Notes: a model not told the origin generated them from the sequence alone. DNA of 64,000 bases from Diprion similis (GCF_021155765.1 NC_060110.1:1860001-1924000); one strand, 5' to 3'. Counted from the first letter of the stretch, positions 42,460 to 55,607 are shown. Program-made: numbers and translations.

Positions 42460-44212
42460 AGCAAACGGGGTTCTTGAATATGTTGCATATTTTACTGCGC
42501 CATAGTATCAGAAGGAGCACACAGCGCCTCGGAACCGGATGCTGCTCCTGCTGGATCACTGGACCAGTGCAATCGAGGAGTTTAGGGGTGCTGAGCCCCA
42601 AGACGTAGCCCGCGTATAAGGGTGCGAGGTCCGAAAAGTCTGAGGGGGGCTTTGGTTTCTATTGAAAGTTTCATCAAAAGGGTCTCCTCTTCGAGTCCTG
42701 GCTGTCCCAGCTTCCTTGCGAAAATGGAATGGGGAAGACACGTTGCGTGCGATGCTCCTTTTGGAAATTTTTCAACGACGTATGGCACTAGAGGTTTAGA
42801 GCCCAAGGCGATTCCGACACGTAGATCGGGTTCGAGAGAAAGTCATGCAGAGATGTTGTGGATCTATCACGGTTCTTGCAAAAGAAGTGCACCAATTGAC
42901 GTGCGAATCTTTGTGCGATCGGAATTTCTCGTATTAATAGAGTAATTAAAGTTCAATCTGATGTACCGAGATCGCGAATTTTCCTTAATCACGAACTCGA
43001 ACAAAACAACCCTGCAAACCAAGGTGTACGGTATATAAATCTATTAATACAAAATGCTAAAGAAATCTTACCGATTTCGGGAGTTTCTCAACAGTCAACA
43101 CCATCAACCGTTGACGAGAAAAATGTGTAGAGACGGGTCTTCGTCCTGGGCGTGCAAGGTCGAATGCAAAGCGGTGTCGAGAGCGTGAGAGGGGGTCGGG
43201 GAGGTCGAAGGGGGTGCTGAGGCTTTACGCGTTTTATATGGGGTGGCGGATGGCGCGCGTCCCTCCACCCCTTCCTATGTACATCGTCCCCACCTCCGCA
43301 CGCCTCGCCGCTTCCGCGTACGGGTTATCGACGAGGTTGCCTGTATACATCGCCGCCTGAGTCTGTCGGTGTAGTGATCGAGGAATTTAATACCGGGTTA
43401 CCCGACTCTCGGTGTGCGGGCTTCGTGCGTGTGTCTGTAGGTGTGGAAGCGCGCTGCATGATCGGACTTCGCTCACTCCTCGATGTTGTACGCCAATGGC
43501 GTAATACTAGCAAGGGCCCGAGGCCCGTGGGCCTAATGGTACCCGCATGGGCCGGGCCGATTTCCGTTCGATTGTGATGGCAGAGGCCCATTGGAGCATC
43601 GTCACACCCTGATGTGTCTCGTCTTTTTCACTTGAAAAGCATCACTGATGTATGCTCGTAACATTAAGGGGAGATTTCGCATGAAAATTCAAGATTTTTG
43701 TATTAAAAACAATGTTTTGTGATGTTAAGATATTTAATAAAACATACCCCAACAGTTTGAGAAAGATTCGTTTTGTTTCGTTAAAAGAAGAAAAAAAACA
43801 AATCACACTTCTTCTAAGCTTTCTAAAGCAGGTTCCCCCCTTGACAATAAGATGTATATGAAGACTAGATCCAAATTCTTAATGTAATATACATACCCGA
43901 GCAGTATTAGACTTGTCAAGATGACGACTGTCATTTACTAATTAAAGATTCGATAGATGATAAATTTTATTTAGAATTCGCAAGAAGTGGGTAAGAAACT
44001 GACAATTTCGCGCACATCAAGTAGAGAGCCTGTTACGTGTAGTTTCATGCAACAGATTTATTTCCATCCTACTGCAGTACCTATTCAAATCATAAATCCT
44101 TCTCATTTCAAATCCTTCTTCATTCGAATACGCTGCATTTTAAGCACCTGTGTCAAACAGTACTCCAAGGATACTGGAGGGCTTTGATTATCTTACTTTT
44201 TACGATACTTGA
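42460..44212. other. CpG-rich patches (about 42500-42900 and 43130-43620), then AT-rich DNA
   Basis: Open frames occur on both strands but none has family features or a consistent splice structure. No gene supported. Confidence 0.4.
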
Positions 44213-44365
44213 GGCGCTCTTCAAGATGACCTACCGACGGTGAAAAATTTCGCGGAAGAGAGATCGAAACTCCTGAAGAACCTGGAAGGGCGTGACAAGG
44301 ACGGAAAACCACTCGTAAAATTGCTTTGGCTAATCTTAGAACGACTCAATCTCGTGCTCAGTTAG
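44213..44365 (+). other. Unrecognised 50-codon open segment, helical and charged
   Basis: Frame 44213-44362 followed by TAG encodes a segment with EERSKLLKNLEGRDKDGKPL followed by a Leu-rich helix, ending LERLNLVLS. There is no ATG at its start; an AG lies just before it. It looks like a protein fragment (last exon or transposon remnant), but the length is too short to decide and I recognise no family. Confidence 0.2.
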
Positions 44366-46380
44366 AAGCAAGGTTTAACGGTTTTGAACCGTTGCCTTAG
44401 AAACTAAACAGCACAGCTTCTATACCTCAATTTTTAAATTCCAGTTATGTTGAGCCCTACTCGCTTCACCGTTAATCCACTCGTGTCCTTTAACGCCTAG
44501 GGTGTATAAATTTCCTCATTTAGATTTCGGATCATTATGCTTCTGATAAGATCCTAGTACTCTTTATCGCATGGGTTAGCCACCGATGACTCGAGGGTCT
44601 GTCCCGGGACACCAACAACACTTTTCTCTCGTTTTTTACTCTATTTCACTGTTGTTCGGTGGAAACAAGAGAGCCATGTTTATTCAAAACCGACAATTTA
44701 TCTGTTACATGCGTGTTGTACGTAAATACCGTTGTTAACACGCCAATGACGAGTATCTACAAAAATAATATTTTACGGGATTCCTTGACGTGCTACATAC
44801 ATCGCTTCTGCAATGACTGGCTATAAAAATTAGTGGTTGTTGTGCAACAAATATCTTTAAAATATAAACTATAGAATATATACGGTTTTAAGCCCGCTTA
44901 CAGTTAACCCGCGATATTACGGGCAATTACGACATTTGCGGTGCTTGAATGGTGGCAGCCCGAGATTCGGGGTTCCCAAGGAACTAAATTATGTAGTCAC
45001 TTATTGCCAGAGAACGCTTACTTGAATTTGAGGCATTCGTGACGGTCCAACATAACCGCGTTTAACACCATCTAATCTGACAAGACGAACTTGGATTTAT
45101 AGTACAGCAGTCACGTGGTAGGTATTGATGTGGAAATCTTACAGTAGCATGTCCGAATCTCTGAAGAGGCTAAAATATTTAAGAATAAGAAATCACGTCT
45201 ACATTATAGCTTCTCATATCAATTGTGTAACTCATTTGACCGAAAGAGGCTCAGAAATGAAGTTTTGCTTTTAATTGAGGGTATTCAGAGATTTTCTGGT
45301 TTCTCGAGAGAGGAGATTATGCAGCTCACAATCAACTACGTTCGCAAAACTGAGAATCGTTGCCTAGTAAAATCTGGTTGCACTTCTATTCGCATAAATT
45401 AATATTTCAAGTAGAGAACTTAAAAAAAAAGTGAAGACTTTCTTGCAGCAACATTTTTGAATGTACGATTTCAGTGGTAGGTTTTGTCGTCGTCTGAAAT
45501 TGATTCGCTACAACAATATTTCTCTTCGCGAATTGGTTGAGCATTTGTAGAGTTTCAGGCTAATCATCGGCATAAATTTGTTCAGAAAGAATTTTATGTC
45601 ATGACCTACAAGCATCTGGTCCATATTGGTGTTATTATTCATTGTATACCAAACCAAGAAATTCGTATTCATTACTAATGCTCAATTACCAATATTGTTT
45701 TTCCATTTCACATCACGCTTTTTCAAACTATGGTTTTGATTTTTATCAAATCTTTCGCTCGTATACCAGACTTCCATTGAATTTATGCAATGACTTTGGC
45801 CTCTGAATCCGTTACAGAGTGCAGTGCAGTTCTGCAGACAGACATTATTACACCCAGCGTCGCATTCCGCTGTCTACCTCAAGAGCCACTGAACACAACT
45901 CAATAAATCTTTTTGCATCTTAAACTGAAAACAAGGAGCAGCATCTATTATTCCAACGGTTAACCATCGAATTCTGTCATTCCGTCACCGTTTCGCTCAA
46001 TTCAAATGACGTCTTGACGAACATTTTGATGATTGTGAGTCATTTGTATATTTTCATTATTGAATTTTGGCCTGAATGGAAATGGCATTTTATTATCAGT
46101 ACAAACGAAGATCGTGTCAAGAATGAACTACGTTCATACTGATACGATGGATGTATCTCAATGTGATTTTGATTATAAGATTGTCCTTCGTCAATCTCCC
46201 ACGCATCTTGAAATTCCACAAAAATTTCACACGGTAGTACCACCGGTGGATTAAAAACTGTTGCGAACATCAAAGGCGGCATTATTTTTCCTCTCCTGAC
46301 CATCCCTGTCGCACAAAGAGTCATGCACCGGTATATCCCTATATGCCCCGAGTGCCATAGACATGAGGCCTTGAGTGTCT
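44366..46380. other. AT-rich intergenic DNA
   Basis: No supported gene. A 94-codon minus-strand frame at 46040-46324 is protein-like (contains FNPPVVLPCEIFVEFQDAWE) but lacks convincing boundaries. Confidence 0.4.
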
Positions 46381-47060
46381 GAACGCGCCTGGCGAGTATA
46401 AGCGTGCCTCGATTACGAACCGCGCAAAATTCCCAGTCGCCTGACGGGTATCCGGTTAATTGGCAGCTCTCGATCTCGCAATTTCGGTTGCCAATCGCCG
46501 CGGCTTCCCGCCGACACCTCCACCTACTTCCGCCCCGGTTTGCCTAGCGACGCGAGGCGTCGCGACGCGGCGTCCTCGTTCCGGTTTTCCTCCGCGTCGG
46601 CGCGGGGACCAAAACGCCGCGTAATTACATCTTCATTAAAACGGCGTCGGCCGCGCCCCCGACGCGCAGAGGCAACCCTCGTGTATATCGCACCGCGGCT
46701 GGGATGTGCGCACACGTGTAGGTTTTTCTTCACGAATACACACGCGTCGCTTCCATGCGTGAGCGCCATACTTTCACGTGCTCGTCCACGGCCACCCTGC
46801 TCGGCTTCTATACGTGCAGTTTAGCCTCCCTCGTTGCGGCAGGGAGAGCGAGAGAGACGGAGGAGGGATCGATGCGTCGCGCCACGGGCCTCCTCGGCCC
46901 TCTTTCCTCCTTCCGCTTTCCGCTCTCCGCTCTCCGCTCTCCGCGCGCCTCTATCCGCGCTCACTTTCCGACTGATACCGCAAAATATGCATGCACCCCG
47001 CCTACCTACCTGTAGGTACATATGGACCATTCCGTGCCGATTCCATCCGGGCCAACCTTG
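46381..47060. other. CpG-rich patch with CGCTCTC repeats
   Basis: GC-rich, with GAGAG-rich purine tracts near 46845-46866 and a (CGCTCTC)n run at 46916-46944. Overlapping frames in all phases are a composition effect. It may be a regulatory island; there is no coding evidence. Confidence 0.45.
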
Positions 47061-48238
47061 TTTTGGTATATTGCAATTAGTATCGGGATTTGAGATAACA
47101 CGATGAGGATGTTTGAAGATGTTTTCGAAAACTGGAAATCCTGATTCGGATACTCGGAATCAAGTTTGCTTGCTTCATTGTTGTGTATTCTCTCGGAGTA
47201 AATTCATTTTGCTGTAATCGATACGAAATCATGGTAAAGTGGGTATCGTTACAAATTGGGTTCAAATGTTGGTGTAATTACGAGAAAATTTTGTACTCGT
47301 AATTGTTATTTTGTGTATTTATAGCTGTCGGTATTATTGCAGATGAGAGTAATTGAAATATCAATCTGTTTGTTTGGATTACCACACGCTTTCAATGAAA
47401 CAGTCATACATAAACGCAAAAAAATATACTAGATTTTCTCGTCACAGTTATAAACCTCGATTCAACTTTGTACACAAAACCATATTTTTTGATCATATTG
47501 AAAACGAAAAATTTTTCCCAACGCAGGAAGTCTTTTGAAACAAAATTCCCGATCATAATCCACACGCAGTTTTCTCTCAACCGTACACTATTCTGGACAG
47601 TTCCACGCACAATTATATCTAATTTAGTTCTTTAAATTTTTCTCACAGATTCTCACCATACAGTAGCAAGATATCCGGAAGAAAAACTGTGTCACAAATT
47701 TTCAAATCAAATATCGATTCTTTCTTGAGCTTAAGCGTAACTGGCGGTGAATTTTCGAGATAAAGGCGGTGGAGTGGAAACGGAACGCCCCATACGTATA
47801 GTTATGGGAATGTGATGTACATTATACACCAAGCCGCAGGAACTGATGCAGTAGTACCGAGGCATTCTTTATCCCTCTACGCGACCGCAGCTTCTCTCTC
47901 TCGACGCAACCTTCTCTGCTTTTTTGATCCTCCTCGTCCCGCCCCTGTCTTTATCTCTTTCCGGAAGCCCCTACTCACGGACGACATAGCTGGCCACTCG
48001 GGCAAATATTGGAGCGGCCAGATTGACCGACGGATCCCTTGTAAGCACCGGTGGCGGAAGGGTTCGGATGCGAGGCCGGGTTCCCCGGCTCATTAAAAAT
48101 GACTTTAGGTCGATCGGATTCTCCTAGTGCGGTTTTCGGGTAAATGGGTGTAGCGTACCCGCGAGATCTGGAATAGGATAAGGTATGTATACCTTCAGTA
48201 TGTGTTCTGCTAGCACACCGTTCTACCTCAAGATCCTA
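47061..48238. other. Mixed intergenic DNA with a partial repeat copy
   Basis: 47264-47315 resembles 48288-48340 inside the neighbouring MITE (shared AAATGTTG, TGTAAT, GAGAAAATTT blocks), so it is probably a fragment of the same family. A CpG-rich patch lies at about 47880-48150. No gene seen. Confidence 0.45.
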
Positions 48239-48540
48239 CAGTGAGAAAAATTTCTTTTGTTACATTTACTTTATAAAATAACGATCAAAATGTTGCTGTA
48301 ATCACAAGAAAATTTGCTACAAGTAACTATTTAATGTGGTTACAGTTGGAAATTCTACGTTGTCTGGTTATTCCAATGTTGAATCTGGTTAATTGAATAC
48401 ATATTGTTAGTCAAATAAGACTTTGCAACAGCAAATTATCGCAATCGTTTGAAGGAAATATAGAAAGATAGTCAGTTTATGATAAAAAATTTAAATACTT
48501 GAGAATTTTATAGCAACTGTAACCAGAAATTTCTCCCGAC
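48239..48540. mobile_element. TA-flanked 302-bp MITE, Tc1/mariner style
   Basis: TA dinucleotides flank both ends (48237-48238 and 48541-48542). The left end reads CAGTGAGAAAAATTTCTTTT and the right end, on the other strand, GTCGGGAGAAATTTCTGG. Similarity continues inward through GTTACA and TATAAAAT blocks. Ends starting near CAGT and a TA duplication fit the Tc1/mariner superfamily. There is no transposase frame. The ends are imperfect, so the boundaries are approximate. Confidence 0.55.
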
Positions 48541-48838
48541 TAATAACCATAACAATTCCTTTATCTCGTTATAATCGCTCACCACTCCCACTGCTGCTGC
48601 GGATCATGTGGGCCGTATGAAGGACCAGAGAGTCGAGAGAAGCCGAGATAGGGAGGAGACATCCTCGCCTGGGACGCGATAAGACGTACCTTCGAATACA
48701 GCTGTGCGACAACGTGAGGACCTCGAAAATGAAGCCTGTGCCGGTGGTGAAGAGTTCTATTCCCATCACGAATCGCTCAGTTTTCACTGAACTAGTCCCG
48801 AGTGATACCCTGCATATTTGAAGGACATATTACTCAAC

Positions 48839-49006
48839 TTTAGTTAATGAGAAAGATGTGGTTTCGATCATATTGTTATCATTCTCTAAAAACCTTGTAG
48901 TTCTTGAGTAATCAGTATGATAGTCATACCAGTAAAGTTCTGACTTGGTGAATTTCATTCCAGTCCCCAGGAATGACCATTCTGGATAGGCAACAAAGTC
49001 ATTCCA
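48839..49006 (-). other. Candidate coding exon of an unknown gene (second of a pair)
   Basis: The minus strand has a good branch/polypyrimidine/acceptor (CTAATTTACATTTTTCAG), then 56 codons beginning WNDFVAYPEWSFLGTGMKFT and containing SELYWYDYHTDYSRTTRF, with a weak GTTGAG donor at 48838 or a TAA two codons later (48832-48830). Entry phase 0 matches the exit phase of the candidate exon 49823-49647. The amino-acid make-up (many Trp, Tyr, Asp) looks like a folded domain, but I do not recognise it. It may be the 3' end of a gene or a decayed copy. Confidence 0.3.
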
Positions 49007-49646
49007 CTGAAAAATGTAAATTAGAAACAAGCATGATCAATGAACCAAATCATGTTTAAGGAAGCCTGAAGCCTTATTCATACGACTCATTTTTTCTGGT
49101 TAATCAAGAGATTTGGTTCTTCGGTAGATCAATCACGATCCCTTTCTGTCAAAATGATCACGAAATGGTCGTCTTAATTTCTGCCGGACGTTGAGGAAAG
49201 TTGAGGCTACAAGAGGCAGCAGAATAGGACTGGAGACGGGCCCATAATCACATTACGGCAGCTGGGAGCTTCGGTAACCCTATTCGGAAATCCATGGATC
49301 GTCCGTCGGGCCGTGACCCCCGCTTATACCTTTATCCCGGATCGCCATCCGACCCCCACCCATCGGTGATGGGGATCGCAATCCGAAGGATTATCAATCG
49401 GTGGCAATTGGCGGTACGTAGGCGGCGGCATCCGCAGGCTAAACTACGCACAACAATCGTCCCGAAGGGTATCTCGGTGTATAGGCTTCCATTTGGTTTG
49501 CGAATATAGGTGTAGGTAGGTATACTGTGTATATTTGTACGTATGTGGGGGAACGCTCATGGCGATGACGACGAGGCGACGTTGGGGAAGCTTGATCAAA
49601 TTGTTTTCCCTGAGAATTTTACTCACGCTTTCTTGCATTACCTAAC
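49007..49646. other. Putative intron or intergenic DNA
   Basis: Between the two candidate exons; includes a GC-rich patch at about 49230-49480. Nothing else supported. Confidence 0.35.
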
Positions 49647-49823
49647 CTTCGTAGATGGTGTGAGGTGACCTTTGACCCGGTGCTCACTGCCTAGCTCTAT
49701 GGTTGCCCAAACCCCAGGGAATACCGTAGGCTTCATACCAGCGAAACTCGATCGATGGGTTTTCTGGCCTCCGAGGATGGAATCCTTGACAAATTGAATC
49801 AGTGCATTCCAATCAAAACGAGG
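49647..49823 (-). other. Candidate coding exon of an unknown gene (first of a pair)
   Basis: On the minus strand a T/C-rich tract and TATTACCAG acceptor precede exactly 59 codons starting PRFDWNALIQFVKDSILGGQ and containing KPTVFPGVWATIELGSEH, closed by an AAG|GTTAGG donor at 49647/49646. The segment is phase 0 at both ends and joins in frame to 49006-48839. Only this frame is open across the segment. No matching upstream exon was found: the next exon-like piece, 50073-49969, has stops in all frames. Family unknown. Confidence 0.3.
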
Positions 49824-52800
49824 CTGGTAATACATAGTTTGGTTTTTCCGATAAGCGGGAATGTGGAAGGAAAAAGATTAAAAGAAAAAGTTACGAAGGT
49901 TTCATACTTATAAAAGACTTCCGCTTCAACTGCAGTGTCTCGTGAAAATTCAAATTTAGAAAACTTACATAATTGGCCTATATTGTATCGTTCAACCCAA
50001 GGATCCAGCGGTCCGATTGTTTAGAGAGTTTTGAAATCGCTTTGCAGCAAGCTGGCGTGAATACTGAGATGACCTGCAACAATTTCAAATAATCAATCCA
50101 GTTATAGAAATATCTACATTGTAAAGTTTGAATTTTGAAAGCTGTAGGTATGCATTTACTTGGCAAAGTTGTAACTCGAGTCCTAAAACAGGGTAAAATG
50201 TTCTATACCGAGATAAAAATCGAGGTCAGGAAAAAAGTAAATCTCTGCGTTAGGATGCTCTCTCCAGTTATCGGGATTCTCCTACCTTCCATCATTAAAC
50301 TAACGAGGTAGAAGAAGTCCGAATACTGTAATTGCGTAATATTCGACGAGACTTCGGGTAAGCAGATTCTTTCGGGAAGCAACCCTTGAATAGACATGCA
50401 GCCGAGTATGAAATGACTTGATTTCGATCGAGTTTTAAGAAGAGCTATATCGCTCGGGGACTATTCTTTGTCAGATCGTGGTACTTTTTCTCGGAAAGAG
50501 ACAACAATCGAAAGAGTTCGACACGGCTGCAACTGTGTAGTACCCTTCGCGAAGATGACAACGACGACGAGGACGACGGCGGTGAGTGGTTGTCTTTGAT
50601 TTTCGACGTTTCGCGTCCGCGCTTGTGTAATCTAATAGTAGGGAAGTGGAAGGGAGCAATGGAGGGAGAGAGATTGCAGGAGAGTAGCGAGGCTGGCGTA
50701 ATGAAATCAAGGGTGTAATGGCCCCGACAGAGCGCTTTCCCCCACCCCCAGGAAGTGCCCCTGGAACACTCCCGCACCCAACGTCCTCGCCACCCACGGG
50801 ACTCCTGGGGGTTTCACGTGCGGCGTAGGAACATGACGGACTAAGGCCACCCGGAGAGCCGACTTTCCAGAGGACCGTCGCGGAAGCATGGGACATTCCT
50901 TGACGATCTTGTGCACCTTAGAAACACTCCTGGGTTGCTCTGGTCTACGTGATAATTGCTATGCTCGAAATTTGGAAGCAGTGGTAGCGGAGAATCATTT
51001 AAAGACGATGTTCGATGTAGTGCACACTGAATGAAGTGTGGTGGAAGATCGATGTTTCCATTATCGAATAGTGCGTGGTATCAAAAGTTGAAATTACGTA
51101 TGAAATTATTGCTAGAATCCTGATACATCCTGCAATCAAATTTCATGTTATCAATATATATAAGTTCTTGAAGAATAAAGTTCGTTAAATTGCATATTCT
51201 ACAAACATGCCACGTCGTATACTTAGGCTTTTTGAATCTATGTAGTTCCATTCATAGAAATTCGTAATAGCCAACGTTTTTCAATTTTACCTACACGTCA
51301 GTACTACTTAAAATTTCCAGAGTACCCATTTAGGCAAAAAATTTCTAAAATTGAATGTCTCTAAAACTGAAAAGTACCAAAATAGACAGTTTAATGAACA
51401 CAAAACATCATCGTTTTCACTTTTTATCGCATGATGTGACAGAAAGTGTTAATCAATTCATTGACCACGATACCTGATCAATATATTCACGTCATCAGAA
51501 CAACAAAAAATCAATCGCTGCTGCATTTCCACAGAAGCTTCAGCTTCAGCTTAGTGTTGCTAAATAAGTGAATACGTTAAGCCTAGGTGCCGTCATCCAA
51601 CACACGTATAAGAATATGAATATAGGGAGCCACAGACGAGCTGGTGGATGGAGACGAAGGAGCCAGCAAGGCTGGTTGCAGCAGGGTGATCTCGAGAGGC
51701 AGGATATCCATCCGGTGGAGTTTCCTACACGAAGCACCGCACAATCCCTGTCGAGCGCAAACGTGCGGAAACTTTGCGGGGCTTTTCTCAGCGTAACGAG
51801 TTCGACGAATCGACGTTTCTACAACGGGCCAAGCCTGGATCCAAGATGGCGCCACACTCCGTTACGGTTCGATAGACCTATGCACGAATCTGGTATGGAT
51901 ATAGATGTGTATAGATGTGTATATACGTATACACACCCACCCATGTTGTACGTACGTACCTACTTTCTCATGGCAAGGAATATTCGTGTAGCCTTACCCC
52001 AGAACTCGTAGCGGGTAAATCCTCTGAGGAGGTAAGAAAAATGCAGAGCTTTCAATGTGAAAAAGTTACTAGAAAAGGAATCGTACACGGTATACTCCAA
52101 CTTCTAAGTGAACCGGTACAAAGGGTTAATACTATTGTGTTTCGTACGGGTCTTCCGTTGCCTACGTGGCTGTATTTGACCCTGCTTAAGCTAAACTTCA
52201 ACGAGACTTGATACTGTCGCAAGTAGATCATTTTCAGAAGTTTATACTAAGTATACCTTGTATTCAAATTTTGATCTCGCACGACTGCAAAGATTGCTAC
52301 TATTTCATGGGTTTCTTTGAAGAAGTGATTTCAGTTTGATTATTTCTATCGGGAAATTACAGTGCAACTTTGATCAACCACATATTACATAGAGACAATT
52401 TCAACAAAGAAATGTAAGCTTAAGTGGAAATTTCATGGCCAAAGTGGCTTGCTACTAGAAATTCGATTCTGTCTTCAAAGTATCACGAATTTTCACATTT
52501 TCGTCTGTCTTATGGCCGACTTATACCGACCGTATTAGCGTCACGGATAGTATACGAGACTGCGGATCAAAATGAGTTGAGTTCAAATACCCAGCGTGTC
52601 GATGAGGATCTGAGCGACAATTTGTGAAAATTGTAACACAGGTCACGTGGCTCAGGTGCCAAATCGGCAAGCTGAAGTTTGAACTCAGTCCTGCTACACC
52701 TGGAGAAGGTTTTCTCCAGTTTTCCTTGTCACTTATGCGAATGCAAGCGTTTCGTAACTGTTTCACTAGGGAAAATAAGAATGCTTGAAAACACTTTGAA

Positions 52801-53430
52801 TCACGTACAGACTCAAATAACACACTGTCGACACATATTTCACTTACTTCCGGCAGAAAATGAAACCAACTAATCAGAGACTGACGAAAAGGGCGTATTC
52901 GAAGGCAATAGCTGTCTATACGTTGACCAGACGTTCAAAAATATTCAGCAGTTGGTTAATTGAAACAGTCTAAGAGTTGACAGGGAATTGACTTTTTGTT
53001 ATCAAAAAAAAGTCGAGCAAAACTGTGAAAATTTGATCGTTACTCAATGTTGTTGACGCTATCACGTTCGCTATATAGCGATTTCTACATGCTATCTAGT
53101 TTTGGCTTTAACTTTGTCTTGATTTCAACGTTTTTGAACACATTCGTGCACATAGGGTTCACACAGCATCAACTTTAGACTCGTGACTCACCGGCTTGTC
53201 GACATTCTGCCACTTGTACGAGTTAAATTTTTCATCTGTCAACATTAAGTTGGCTTTAACTGGTTAAACGGTAGTCGAAATCATCACAAGGGCAGTGTTA
53301 CCTGTAAAACTCTCATTATCAAAACCCAAGTAGCACCTTTTACACGTTTCAACGATCTTCGTGCATTCATGTTTGCGTAAATTGCGAACCCATTTACAGG
53401 TATGAATAACAGCTACATCTGCACGCAGTT
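49824..53430. other. Intergenic DNA with one CpG-rich patch
   Basis: The CpG-rich patch is at about 50520-50900. Other DNA is AT-rich. Exon-like minus-strand scraps near 50290-50400 and 49969-50073 do not hold together in any frame. No supported gene. Confidence 0.35.
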
Positions 53431-53890
53431 ACAGTTGAGTGTGTACGGTTTCACCCACGTTCGGTGCTGAATTCTGCCGGAGCAGAGATCGCTGCTGGGC
53501 ATTGATTGCAGGAGCTATATCTCCTCGGCAGTACCAACCTGGAACGGGACCGGATCCCTTCGCGGCAACCGGACCGGGAAGTTTTACGTCCATCGTGGGT
53601 TCGTGTAGGCTCTTCCCTCAGCATCCCGCTGCCCCCTTTCCACTCTCCCTTCTCCCTTTCCCCTTTCCCCTCTCCCGATCCCGAATATCCCCGTGTATTT
53701 CGTTCCCTGCCGTTTCGCCGGCAGCGCCCTCCTCGCTCGCTGATCCCGAGCTGTAACTCACACACACGCAATGGGCTGTTATCCCGGTTCCCGGTCCCGG
53801 CACTTCGCGCTACAGACCTCCGGCTGTCCCTTCACCCTCCTTTCTTCTCTCGCTCGCACAAGTGGTTTCAACTCGGTTCACCCGCGCTAT
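53431..53890. other. CpG-rich patch with polypyrimidine tract
   Basis: GC-rich, with a CTTTCCC/CTCCC tract at about 53632-53677. Long frames on both strands are composition artefacts. A possible regulatory island. Confidence 0.4.
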
Positions 53891-55572
53891 CGTGTTACGC
53901 GTAATATGCCACCGTGATATATATTGTATATATAGCGACTTGGTTCTACATGGGGATGGACTCCGGTCCCGGTCCTGGTGTTGCCGGAATGGCAACGTGG
54001 CTTCGCCCGTCAATTAGACTTTGAGGCTTTGCCGTCAAAGTTATTTAACATGTTCAATTTACTTCCACAGCTAATATCAATAATTCGTTCAATTTGTGAA
54101 GAGAATTACGAGGCGAACGAACTAATAACCCTGATTTTAGGCATGTGTAAAACTAGCGAACATTGAAACGTGCAGTAAAGTGAATAACAGGAATGCACCT
54201 CAAAGTGTAGCAAGTGTCGCGGAGACCAGACCAAACCTACTTGCCATTCGGCAAATTCAACAAGACCCGATATACCAATCGGCTTCTAAATATCTCCACG
54301 GTTAAGAATGTCTTATTTATTTACAATAGCCCATTATTTATAATACCCATTAAGGCCCTTTTTCATAAGAATTAGGTCCTCAAGAGAATGCGAGGAGATT
54401 GTCAGTAAAAGATATATATCTGTAAACACAGATAATGAATTGTTAGAGCCACACCGAAAGAATGAAATTAAACTACGTATAGGCGAGGCATTCAAAGAGA
54501 AAGAAAAAATTATAGGAATCTAAGTCGTATCTGCTTAAGAATTCTAGTCACGTCGATAATACCAACTCTTGAATATATTTAAACGAGAGAGAAAAATTAC
54601 GCGTAGAAACCCGACAGATGTAGGAGCCACAGTAATTTTTATTTCATAATGAACAATTCCGGCCACGGTCAGACGGAGACAGATGTCCGCGGCAGTCAAG
54701 TGACAAAACTTAGCCGGCTTCTGCCCCTCGGATACAGCTTGGTAACACAATAAATTCCGTATCTCCGTACGGGACCCTGCAGCTTGTCCCTCGTAACCTA
54801 AAACGAGCCGAAATTATTTCCCCAACTGTTGCAGGCTCGGATGAAAGTGACCAAAACATCTTGCTAATTGGGAATACATAATGGATTTTTCTTTACTTTT
54901 TTGATTTGAATGGTCAATGATTTAGCTAAGTGAACAGAAGTGATTGTGATCAACCCTCAAAAATAAATTATTACACCAGATAGTTATAACGAGATAGGGC
55001 TGCATTTGATTTTAAATATTGGTTTACCGGCAATTCAGTTTTAATCGGAGACGTTTAGGTATTTAAATTTTTGCACACGTTGTAGTAATTTGTAATTTCA
55101 CCATTAACTTCGGGTATTGTTGGATAATTTTTACCAAAAGTCTTATAGATGCAATTGATTGCACCTTTTTTCCCCCAGCTGTGTCAACGGGTCAGGAAGA
55201 GAACGGCTCGTGGCTCGGTTATTATAATTACAGGTCTCAAAACTTACGTGCCGTTGAAATGGCATCTAATTTCATGAAGCGATCGTGCAGGCTCAACGTT
55301 AAACGTGAACACCGCCTACTTACACAGCTGTGCGAAGTGACGAGGAAGAAGGAAGGAGGAGGCGATAGGCTGCAGGCAGGGGGAATCCCCCCAGCAAGAA
55401 TCCTCGCGCGCCGTTAATCCTGAGGGTGGAAAGAAAAAAGGGAAAAATGAAAGGAAGCGCACTTGGTGAAGCGGGAGAAAGAGCGAGAGGAAAAAAATGC
55501 TAGAACGCGCCCGATGGCGCAGCGCTTATTAATAAAGTAATGGGATTTCTATCCACCTATATCATATACATA

Positions 55573-55574
<2 letters not shown>
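53891..55574. other. AT-rich intergenic DNA
   Basis: No supported gene or repeat. Confidence 0.35.

Positions 55575-55604
<30 letters not shown>
55575..55604. repeat. (TA)15 microsatellite
   Basis: Uninterrupted TA dinucleotide repeat. Confidence 0.95.

Positions 55605-55607
<3 letters not shown>

Noticed and set aside
49969-50073. Exon-like segment with good acceptor and donor upstream of the 49.7-kb candidate exon
   Set aside because: Each of the three frames contains a stop codon and none joins in phase to the neighbouring candidate exon.
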